64,000 bases of DNA from Streptomyces sp. NBRC 110035 (lineage in GTDB: Bacteria > Actinomycetota > Actinomycetes > Streptomycetales > Streptomycetaceae), in contig NZ_BBNN01000017.1 of the NCBI RefSeq assembly GCF_000829695.1, forward strand, positions 186,001 to 250,000, in the 5' to 3' direction. The position numbers and the translations under genes are program-made. Under the pieces are notes generated by a model. That model did no database searches, had not been told where the DNA came from, and worked only from the letters and a program-made list of their open reading frames with translations. Below are positions 18,046 through 25,948 of the stretch, piece after piece (position 1 is the stretch's first letter; every line of letters starts with the position of its first letter).

Positions 18046-20757
18046 GTGGACGAATACGCGGGGCGGGTTCTCGCCGACCGCTACCGCCTGCCGTTGCCGC
18101 CGTCCGACGAGTACGAACTGACCGAGACCCGTGCCTTCGACACCTACAGCGGGCAGGAAGTCCTCGTCAGGCAGATCCCGTTGCCGGAGGTCGTCGAGGC
18201 CGAGGTGCTCGACGCGGAAGGACTGCCCGACGGTTTCACGGCGCGCGACGGAAGTGCCCGCCGGGCCGGTGGGCGTACGGCGGACCGTGCGGGCACGCGG
18301 CGGCCCACCGATCCCGTGGTGCGGCGAGCGGTCGAGGCCGCACAGGCCGCGGCGGCCATCCCCGACCATCCTCGGCTGGACCAGGTCTTCGACGTGTTCG
18401 CGGAGGGCGGTTCCCTCTGGATCGTCAGCGAACTGGTGTCCGCCCGGCCGCTGGCGGCGCTGCTGGCCGAGCAGCCGCTGACCCCGTACCGGGCGGCCGA
18501 GGTCGCCGCCGATGTCCTGATGGCCGTGCGGGTGCTGCACGGGCACGGCTGGGTGCACCGGAACATCACCGCGCGTACGGTGCTGGTCTGTGACGACGGC
18601 CGCGTGATGCTGACCGGTCTCGCGGTCGGCGCGGCGGAAGAGGCGCTGTGCGGGTACGACCCGGTGCCTGTTCCCGACACGTTTCTTCCGGATGCTGCCG
18701 CTGCGGGCAGGGCTGCTCCGAACCCTGTGGCGCCGCGGGCGGGTGCGGGTTCGGGCCCGGCAGCCGGGGCGTTGGGGCCCGTGGCGCCCACGGGCACCGG
18801 TCTTCCGGCACAGGAACCGGGGCGCGCTCCGTCATGGCCGCCCGGATTCACCGCCGACCCCGACCCCGGGTACGGTTCCGGTCCCGCGCCCGGGCTCGAC
18901 ACCGGTCCCGGTTCCGACTCACCTCCCGACGCCTCGCGACGGGCCGCCATCGAGGCGCGGGCCGGTCGGCTGCCCGGGCGCGAGACGGCGGACCCGGGCA
19001 CCGGGGCATCGGCCGCGCGGGCCGCCGACAGCGCCGGGGACGTCAGGGCCGCCCGCGCGGGGGCGATCGCCGCGTACCGGGCGGGTGCCCGTGCCGCCGC
19101 CCGGGTGCAGGAGGTGCAGGGGTCGGGCCGAGCAGCCCTGCCCGGGGCCGCTCCCGCCACCGGGGACGGCGGCCAGGCCGCCGTGGCACCGTACACCAGC
19201 GGTTCGTCGGCCCTGCCGGGCGGGAGCGGGACCGGCACGGTCCCGCCGGGGCAGATAGCCGACCCGTACGGCGTGGAGGCCACCGGCCGGCACGGCGCCA
19301 CACCCCGCAGTGTTTCCCCCGCCGCCGAACCGGGCACCGGCAGCCCGCAGTTGCCCAGTGGCAGTGGCAGTGGCAGTGGCAGTGGCAGTGGCAGTGGCAG
19401 GGACAGTGACTTCGGCGGAGCTGCCCGGGGCACCGCACGCTGGGACGAGCCGGTGGCCCACGCACCCGTGCGCCGGGGCCCCACCACCGCGCTGGCCGCC
19501 GAGCGGGCGCGACAGGCGCGGATGGCCGTCGTCGGCCCCGTGACGGAGCGGTGGGCGCCGGAGCAGGCCGGGCCCGTGCACGAGAACTGGCAGCTGGCCG
19601 CCCCCATCGGCCCCGCGACGGACCTGTGGGCGCTGGGCGCGCTCCTGTTCCGGGCCGTCCAGGGGCACGCGCCCTACCCGGAGGAGTCGACGGCCGAGCT
19701 GGTGCAGCTGGTGTGTGCCGAGCCGCCCGCGTTCGCCGAGGAGTGCGGGCCGCTCCGGCCGGTCGTGGAGTCGCTGCTGCGCCAGGATCCCACCGAGCGG
19801 CTCGACTTCGAGGAACTGCGGGGCTGGCTGCGTTCGCTGGTGCGGTCGGCGCCGGAGCCGGAAGCCGGCGTGCACGTCATAGCGGCGCCGCCGGTCGACA
19901 CCAGTCGGCTGCCGATCGTGCGCCGCCGCGGAGAGCTGGTGCGCAGGCGCCGCGCCGGACTGCCCGCGCACCACGGACGGCACAAGCGGGCCAAGCGGGA
20001 GTCGGAGTCCCCGCGCCGGCTGGGCCGCACGCTGCTTCTGCTGGTGCTCCTGGCCATGGCCGCGGCGATCGCGTACGCCGTGATGTTCATGCCGAAGGCC
20101 GGCGAGGAGACCGGGGGCACGGGGGCGGCCGACCGCACCGGTGCGGCGGGCGAGGCGTCTCCCTCGCAGGAGGCGGGCGGCGCGCCGGGGACCGGCTCCG
20201 GCGACTTCCCGGCGGAACCGGGGGACCCGAAGAACCCGGAGGGCGGCACCGGGGAGTCCGGCGCGGCCGACGAGACGCAGACCACCGGCCCCGACGATCC
20301 CGACGTCCCCGAAGGCTTCACCCTGCGCAAGGACCCGGAGGGCTTCCGTGTCGCCGTGGCGGAGGGATGGCAGCGCACCGGGAAGAACGGCAGCGGTCAG
20401 GTCCTCTACTCCGGCGGCGACTTCGAGCTGATCGTCGTCCCGGGCCGGGACAGCGCCGCGCAGTACGGGAACGACCCGATGGCCTATCAGCGGGACGACG
20501 AGCGCGAGCTCCAGCCGTACCGCGACTCCAGCTGGGCGACCTCCACCGGTCTGAAGACCATCGAGGTGGGCGGACGGACCATGGCCGAGGGCCAGTTCAC
20601 CTGGACCGGGGGCCGCGGCGAGCTGTACATCCGCAACCTCGCCGCGCTGATCGACGGCCGGTACCACGTACTGCAGGTGCGCGGTCCGGAGGGCGAACGG
20701 GACGAGGTGACCCGGCTGTTCGAGCAGGCCTCGGCGACCTACCGGTTCACCGGCTGA
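18046..20757 (+). CDS. membrane pseudokinase (member 2 of the kinase cluster)
   Basis: This 903-residue protein starts at GTG 18046 behind GGGGGAGG; an upstream ATG at 17968 has no ribosome site. The fold is a Hanks kinase, but every catalytic element is changed. The Gly loop is absent, the VAVK lysine is Arg42, HRD is HRN (Asn173), the following K is Thr175, and DFG is GLA (191-193). A roughly 330-residue low-complexity insertion, including an (SG)n run, separates the N part from the C-lobe (ATDLWALGALLFRAVQ). One transmembrane helix (about 660-683) and an extracellular domain like those of its neighbours follow. It likely acts as an allosteric or scaffold partner of the active kinases. Confidence 0.9.
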   Translation: MDEYAGRVLADRYRLPLPPSDEYELTETRAFDTYSGQEVLVRQIPLPEVVEAEVLDAEGLPDGFTARDGSARRAGGRTADRAGTRRPTDPVVRRAVEAAQAAAAIPDHPRLDQVFDVFAEGGSLWIVSELVSARPLAALLAEQPLTPYRAAEVAADVLMAVRVLHGHGWVHRNITARTVLVCDDGRVMLTGLAVGAAEEALCGYDPVPVPDTFLPDAAAAGRAAPNPVAPRAGAGSGPAAGALGPVAPTGTGLPAQEPGRAPSWPPGFTADPDPGYGSGPAPGLDTGPGSDSPPDASRRAAIEARAGRLPGRETADPGTGASAARAADSAGDVRAARAGAIAAYRAGARAAARVQEVQGSGRAALPGAAPATGDGGQAAVAPYTSGSSALPGGSGTGTVPPGQIADPYGVEATGRHGATPRSVSPAAEPGTGSPQLPSGSGSGSGSGSGSGRDSDFGGAARGTARWDEPVAHAPVRRGPTTALAAERARQARMAVVGPVTERWAPEQAGPVHENWQLAAPIGPATDLWALGALLFRAVQGHAPYPEESTAELVQLVCAEPPAFAEECGPLRPVVESLLRQDPTERLDFEELRGWLRSLVRSAPEPEAGVHVIAAPPVDTSRLPIVRRRGELVRRRRAGLPAHHGRHKRAKRESESPRRLGRTLLLLVLLAMAAAIAYAVMFMPKAGEETGGTGAADRTGAAGEASPSQEAGGAPGTGSGDFPAEPGDPKNPEGGTGESGAADETQTTGPDDPDVPEGFTLRKDPEGFRVAVAEGWQRTGKNGSGQVLYSGGDFELIVVPGRDSAAQYGNDPMAYQRDDERELQPYRDSSWATSTGLKTIEVGGRTMAEGQFTWTGGRGELYIRNLAALIDGRYHVLQVRGPEGERDEVTRLFEQASATYRFTG
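19356..19400 (+). repeat. GGCAGT hexanucleotide repeat in pseudokinase gene
   Basis: About 7.5 perfect copies of GGCAGT encode an (SG)n linker in the pseudokinase insertion. Copy-number change would lengthen the linker in frame. Confidence 0.9.
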
Positions 20758-20915
20758 CCCGGCGCCGTACGCCTCAGCAGTAGCCCCGGTCGCGTCCGGC
20801 ACCGTGCGTTCCCCGCAGTGGCAACCATCACAGTGCGGTTTCCATGGCCCGCCCGCTGTTCCCAGGCCGGACCCGGAAACCTAATCTGACCCTGTCAAGA
20901 ACATTACGGGGCAAG

Positions 20916-22628
20916 GTGAATCAGATGCAGGGCCTGCTCGTCGCGGGCCGCTACCGGTTGGGCGATGCCCTCGGCAGCGGTGGCATGGGCCGGGTGTGGC
21001 GCGCGCACGACGAGGTGCTGCACCGGTCCGTGGCCATCAAGGAACTGACCGCCGCGCTCTACGTCTCCGACGCGGACCAGGCCGTGATGCTGGCGCGGAC
21101 CCGTGCCGAGGCACGCGCCGCGGCACGGATCAACCACTCCGCGGTCGCCACCGTGCACGACGTGCTGGAGCACGACGGCCGGCCGTGGATCGTCATGGAA
21201 CTGGTCGAGGGCCGTTCGCTCGCCGACGCCGTCAAGGAGCGGGAGCGCGTCGAGCCCCGTGAGGCGGCCCGCATCGGCCTGTGGGTGCTGCGCGCCCTGC
21301 GCGCCGCGCACGCAGCCGGGGTGGTGCACCGCGACGTCAAGCCCGGCAACGTGCTCCTCGGCGACGACGGACGCGTGCTGCTCACCGACTTCGGCATCGC
21401 GCAGATCGAGGGCGACACGGCGATCACCCGTACCGGAGAGGTCGTCGGCTCGGTCGACTACCTGGCACCCGAGCGGATCCGCGGTCAGGATCCCGGCCCC
21501 TCCCCGGACCTCTGGGCGCTCGGCGCGACGCTGTACACGGCGGTGGAGGGCAGATCTCCGTTCCGCCGCACGTCCCCGCTGACCACCATGCAGGCGGTCG
21601 TGGAGGACGAGGCCGACGAGCCGCGGTACGCCGGCCCGCTCGCGCCCGTCATCAGCGCGCTCCTGCGCAAGGATCCGGTCACGCGGCCCGACACGACGGC
21701 TGCCGAACAGATGCTCGCCGAGGCGGCGGAGGGGCGGCGGCCGGCCTCGGCACAGACGTCGCCGTCGTCTCGGGCGGCAGCGCTCTCGCAGGCCTCTGCC
21801 TCATCTCCGACGCAGCCGCCGCCGGTGTCGGAGTCGTCGCCGTCTCCGTGGCCCTCGGGTCCGGCGGCGTACGAGCCCGGACCGGGTACCGGTCCCGGTG
21901 CCACAGCCGTCCAGCCGCCTCCCGGGGGCGTCGCCCCCGCCGGGCCGCGGCGGCCCGGGCGCGGGCGCCTGATCGCCCTGGTCGCGGTCCTGGCCGCGCT
22001 CGTCGGCGGAGGGACGGCGCTGCTGCTGGTGCAAGGGGGCGACGGCAAGGAACAGGACAGCGGCAGCTCGGCGTCGCCCTTCGGCGAACCGACCCCCACG
22101 GCCTCGCCGTCGTCGTCCGACCGGACCGGTGCGGACGGCGACGAGCAGACGGGCGGGCTGCCGGCGGGCTGGGTGCGTCGCGACGATCCGTTCGGCTTCA
22201 GTGTCGCCCTGCCCGGCGACGACTGGGAGCGGGTCGTCTTCGACGAGGCGACCCGCCAGGTCGACTACACGCCCGACGGCGGCAGGACCCTCCTGCGCAT
22301 CGCCGTCGGCGATCCTCCCGACTTCGACGACTCGTACGAGCATCTGAGCGATCTGGACGAGCAGGTGGGACAGCGGCTGGTCGACTACCGGCAGGTGACG
22401 CTGGAACGCCGCGTCTACCGCGACCGCGAGAGCGCGCGGCTGGAGTACACCTGGACCGCGCTGGCGAAGGACACGGAGTTCCCCGGGCCGTACCGGGCCG
22501 TGGACCAGATGTACATCTCCCGTGACGGAGTCGAGTACGCGATCTACATGGCGTCCCCGGCCGAGGACTGGGCCACGACGAGCCGGCAGTTCGAAACGGT
22601 CCTGCGGGGATGGCGGGAAGCCGGCTGA
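20916..22628 (+). CDS. receptor-type Ser/Thr protein kinase (kinase 3 of 6)
   Basis: This 570-residue kinase is read from GTG 20916; the ATG at 20925 is an alternative start three codons later. The catalytic domain (about 10-270) has the Gly loop GSGGMGRV, Lys42, HRD ending at Asp140 and DFG starting at Asp158, all intact. A Pro/Ser-rich linker, one transmembrane helix (about 351-374) and an extracellular domain of about 150 residues (from PFGFSVALPGDDWERV) follow. It lies 158 nt after the pseudokinase gene. The domain plan is shared with kinases 1, 5 and 6 and the pseudokinase. The substrate and signal are unknown. Confidence 0.93.
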   Translation: MNQMQGLLVAGRYRLGDALGSGGMGRVWRAHDEVLHRSVAIKELTAALYVSDADQAVMLARTRAEARAAARINHSAVATVHDVLEHDGRPWIVMELVEGRSLADAVKERERVEPREAARIGLWVLRALRAAHAAGVVHRDVKPGNVLLGDDGRVLLTDFGIAQIEGDTAITRTGEVVGSVDYLAPERIRGQDPGPSPDLWALGATLYTAVEGRSPFRRTSPLTTMQAVVEDEADEPRYAGPLAPVISALLRKDPVTRPDTTAAEQMLAEAAEGRRPASAQTSPSSRAAALSQASASSPTQPPPVSESSPSPWPSGPAAYEPGPGTGPGATAVQPPPGGVAPAGPRRPGRGRLIALVAVLAALVGGGTALLLVQGGDGKEQDSGSSASPFGEPTPTASPSSSDRTGADGDEQTGGLPAGWVRRDDPFGFSVALPGDDWERVVFDEATRQVDYTPDGGRTLLRIAVGDPPDFDDSYEHLSDLDEQVGQRLVDYRQVTLERRVYRDRESARLEYTWTALAKDTEFPGPYRAVDQMYISRDGVEYAIYMASPAEDWATTSRQFETVLRGWREAG

Positions 22629-22718
22629 GACGGGACCCGGCCCCGGGGGGAAATCCGGCCGTTCGGGGCCGCGACGGCGTCGCTTGGCCGAATAGGCCTA
22701 CCGGAGGGATGACATCCG

Positions 22719-23978
22719 GTGAGGCATGATGGGCCCATGGTGACCGAGGGGGAGCCCGGAAGCGGGTCCGCGCGGCACGACGACCGTGTCATCGCGGGCC
22801 GTTACCGCCTGGAGGCGAGGCTCGGGCGTGGCGGCATGAGCGTGGTGTGGCGGGCGACGGACCAACTGCTCGGGCGTGGCGTCGCCGTCAAGGAACTCCC
22901 CCTGGACGAGGCGCTCACCGCGGCGGAGGCCCGTCGGCAGCGGGACCTCACCCTGCGGGAGGCGCGGGCACTCGCCCAGCTGAGCCATCCGCACATCATC
23001 GTCGTCCACGACGTCGTCGAGGACGACGAACGTCCCTACATCGTCCTGGAGCTGATCGACGGCGGTTCGCTCGCCGACCGTGTTGCCGCCCGGGGCCCGG
23101 TCGACGCGGTGGAGGCCGCGCGCATCGGCATCGCCCTGCTCGGCGCGCTGCGTGCCGCCCACGCGTCGGGCGTGCTGCACCGCGATCTCAAACCCGCGAA
23201 CGTGCTGCTGGAACGCGACACCGACCGGGTCGTCCTCACCGACTTCGGCGTCGCCCAGGTCGCCGGCGCCCCCACGCTCACCGAGTCCGGCTCCTTCGTC
23301 GGCTCGCCCGAGTACACCGCCCCCGAGCGGATGTCCGGGGCCAGGACCGGGCCCGAGTCCGATCTGTGGTCGCTGGGCGCGCTGCTGTGCACGCTGCTCA
23401 GCGGCGAGTCGCCGTTCCGCCGGGACTCGATCGGCGGGATCGTGCACGCGGTCGTGGCCGATGACATACGGCCACCCGTGCAAGCCGGGCCGATCCTGCC
23501 CGTCGTACGCGGCCTGCTGGAACGGGACCCCGCCCGGCGGCTGGACGCGGACCGCGCCGAGGGGATGCTGCGGTCCTTCCTCGAGACGGGCCGCACACCG
23601 CAGTCCCCGCAGCTCGGCCACCCGTCACGCGGGTGGGGGCGCGTGTCCGGCGGCCCTGCCGCCGGGCGCTCGCCGGGGCGGCCCCTGAGGAGCGTGCTCG
23701 TGGCCGCGCTGGCCGTCGCCGCGCTGATGGGAGCGGGGGCGTTTGCCGCGCTCCTGTTCCTGGACCGCGACGGTGACGGGAGCGGCGGTGGCGGGGGCGG
23801 TACGCCGTCGAGCACCGGGCCGCTGACGCCCGCGAGCCGGCCTCCGGGGCTCCACCCGCCCCGTACGGCGGGCCCGTCGGCTTCTCCCGCGCCTTCTCCC
23901 ACCACGTCTTCCGCCGTGGTGACCTCGGTGACGCCTTCGCGGTCCGTGGGGTCCGGCACCTCCTTGTCGGGCGCGTAG
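22719..23978 (+). CDS. Ser/Thr protein kinase without extracellular sensor (kinase 4 of 6)
   Basis: This 419-residue kinase is the shortest of the cluster. GTG 22719 is chosen because GGAGGG lies 10 nt upstream; ATG 22737 is possible but lacks a ribosome site. Lys58, HRD ending at Asp156 and DFG starting at Asp175 are intact. The Gly loop reads GRGGMSVV, with Ser where Gly is usual. One transmembrane helix (about 325-348) is followed only by about 70 residues rich in Gly, Ser, Pro and Thr. It therefore lacks the folded external domain of its neighbours and may be controlled by heterodimerisation or by tail modification. Confidence 0.92.
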   Translation: MRHDGPMVTEGEPGSGSARHDDRVIAGRYRLEARLGRGGMSVVWRATDQLLGRGVAVKELPLDEALTAAEARRQRDLTLREARALAQLSHPHIIVVHDVVEDDERPYIVLELIDGGSLADRVAARGPVDAVEAARIGIALLGALRAAHASGVLHRDLKPANVLLERDTDRVVLTDFGVAQVAGAPTLTESGSFVGSPEYTAPERMSGARTGPESDLWSLGALLCTLLSGESPFRRDSIGGIVHAVVADDIRPPVQAGPILPVVRGLLERDPARRLDADRAEGMLRSFLETGRTPQSPQLGHPSRGWGRVSGGPAAGRSPGRPLRSVLVAALAVAALMGAGAFAALLFLDRDGDGSGGGGGGTPSSTGPLTPASRPPGLHPPRTAGPSASPAPSPTTSSAVVTSVTPSRSVGSGTSLSGA

Positions 23979-24077
23979 TCCCATAAAAGGCGGATAAGCC
24001 GCGAACGGAATCACGGGTCTGTGACCGGACGGCACCCGCTGTGGCTCCGCGAGGAGCCGGCGCGATATGGATGGAGC

Positions 24078-25850
24078 ATGAGCAACAACGGGGGAGCCCG
24101 CCACGGCGCGGCCGACGAACCAACGAGTTTCGGTCTGCAACCGCCGAACCCGAACCCGCCCGTGTCCGTGCCGCATCCGGGCAACCCGTACGCGGCACCC
24201 ACGCAGGTGGTTCCGCAGCAGCAGCAGGCGCCCGGCCGGCCGTCGGCACCACCGGCACCGTCGGCGGCGCCTTCACCGCCGCCCCGCCTCGAGGCGTCGC
24301 CCTCTCGGCCGTCGCAGGACGATCCCGGCGCCGGCAGGCTCATCGCCGGTCGTTACCGGCTGCTCTCCAAGCTCGGGTACGGCGGCATGGGCACGGTATG
24401 GCGGGCGGCGGACGAGACGGTGGACCGCGAGGTCGCCGTCAAGGAGCCCCGCATCCCGGACCACCTTCCCGAACGCGAACGCGCCAACGCGTTCGAACGC
24501 ATGCGCCGCGAGGCCCGTGCCGCCGCCCGGCTCGATCACCCCGCGGTGGTCACCGTCCATGACGTCGCGGTCGTGGACGGGCAGCCGTGGATCGTGATGG
24601 AGCTGGTCCAGGGCCGCTCCCTGGGTGCCGTCCTGCAGGAGGAGGGCACCCTCTCCGCGCGCGAGGCGGCCAGGGTCGGCCTGGAGGTGCTCGGCGCGCT
24701 GGAGGCCGCGCACGCGGCCGGCATCCTGCACCGGGACGTGAAACCGGACAACGTGCTGCTCGGCCGGCACGACCGGGTCGTCCTCACCGACTTCGGCATC
24801 GCCCAGATCGAGGGCGAGACCCATCTGACCGACACCGGCGGCTTCGTGGGCTCGCCCGAGTACATCGCGCCCGAGCGGGTGCTGGGCCAGCGTCCCGGGC
24901 CCGCCTCCGACCTGTGGTCCCTCGGCGTCGTGCTGTACGCGGCCACGGAGGGCGTCTCGCCGTTCCGGCGCAGCAACACCCCCGCGACCCTCCAGTCGGT
25001 CCTCAACGCCGCGCCCGCGCCGCCCGCCGCCGCGCGGGGTCCGCTCGCCGAGGTCATCACGGGCCTGCTGCAGAAGGACCCGGCGCGCCGTCCGAACGCC
25101 GCCCGGGTCCGCACGCTGCTGGACGCGGTCGCGAACCCGCCCGCGCCCCAGCCCACGCAGATCGTCCACACCCCGGGCCCCGGCGACGGCTCCGGCAGTG
25201 GATCCGGCGGCAAGGGCACCCGGATCGGCCACAGAACACTGACCGCACTGGGCGCGGCGGTCGTCGCCGGAGCGGTGGCCGCGTACCTGGTGATCGCGGA
25301 TCCGTTCGCGGGACCGCTTCCGGACGACTGGAAGACCCACGAGGAGAAGGGCGTCGCGGCCTCCGTGTCGGTGCCGAAGGCCTACCAGCGCACCGTGCCC
25401 GACCCGGAGGACTCCCCGGGCGGCGACAAGGAACGCTGGGTCAGGTACACGGACCACAGCGGCAGCATCTGGGTCGGTCTGACGCTGGACCGGAAGGCCG
25501 AGGACACCGGCAACGAGATCGAGGCCTCCGCCGACGCCGAGATGTACGACGACAACAAGGACTTCAAGGAGACCGGCAGCTACGCCCTCGGCATGCCGGA
25601 GAACGCGAGGACGGCGCCGAAACCGGACCTCACGTACAAGGGGAGGAAGGCCGCGGAGAACACCGTCGTCTACACCACGACCGACAGCCGGAACCCCCAC
25701 CCCCGCGAGATGCGGATCTTCTACTACATGACCTCCGAGGAGGACATGTACAAGCTCACCATCAGCTACCCGGGCAAGGGCGACTTCACGGAGCGCGGGC
25801 GCGAAGTGGCGAAGACCGTGATCGCCAACCTGGACGTCGACGAGCCCTGA
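24078..25850 (+). CDS. receptor-type Ser/Thr protein kinase (kinase 5 of 6)
   Basis: This 590-residue kinase starts at ATG 24078. An unusual N-terminal extension of about 90 residues, rich in Pro, Gln and Ala, precedes the kinase domain (about 91-350). Lys122, HRD ending at Asp220 and DFG starting at Asp238 are intact. The helix at about 388-406 crosses the membrane. The external domain (about 420-590) contains SVSVPKAYQRTVPDPED and a regular alternation of strands and helices. It follows kinase 4 by 99 nt. The N-terminal extension could recruit substrates. It is probably co-transcribed with kinase 6, which starts 98 nt later. Confidence 0.93.
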   Translation: MSNNGGARHGAADEPTSFGLQPPNPNPPVSVPHPGNPYAAPTQVVPQQQQAPGRPSAPPAPSAAPSPPPRLEASPSRPSQDDPGAGRLIAGRYRLLSKLGYGGMGTVWRAADETVDREVAVKEPRIPDHLPERERANAFERMRREARAAARLDHPAVVTVHDVAVVDGQPWIVMELVQGRSLGAVLQEEGTLSAREAARVGLEVLGALEAAHAAGILHRDVKPDNVLLGRHDRVVLTDFGIAQIEGETHLTDTGGFVGSPEYIAPERVLGQRPGPASDLWSLGVVLYAATEGVSPFRRSNTPATLQSVLNAAPAPPAAARGPLAEVITGLLQKDPARRPNAARVRTLLDAVANPPAPQPTQIVHTPGPGDGSGSGSGGKGTRIGHRTLTALGAAVVAGAVAAYLVIADPFAGPLPDDWKTHEEKGVAASVSVPKAYQRTVPDPEDSPGGDKERWVRYTDHSGSIWVGLTLDRKAEDTGNEIEASADAEMYDDNKDFKETGSYALGMPENARTAPKPDLTYKGRKAAENTVVYTTTDSRNPHPREMRIFYYMTSEEDMYKLTISYPGKGDFTERGREVAKTVIANLDVDEP

Positions 25851-25872
25851 TCCGGCCCGGGAAAGACCGTGC

Positions 25873-25908
25873 CGCGCCCGGTACGGGCACCGCGCCCGGT
25901 ACGGGCAC
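25873..25908 (+). repeat. two 18-bp tandem repeats between kinases 5 and 6
   Basis: Two identical copies of CGCGCCCGGTACGGGCAC stand head to tail. The units are partly self-complementary and may form a hairpin between the two genes. Confidence 0.75.
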
Positions 25909-25948
25909 CGCGTCGACAACGCGGTGCCCCGCACGGTACTGATGGGGC

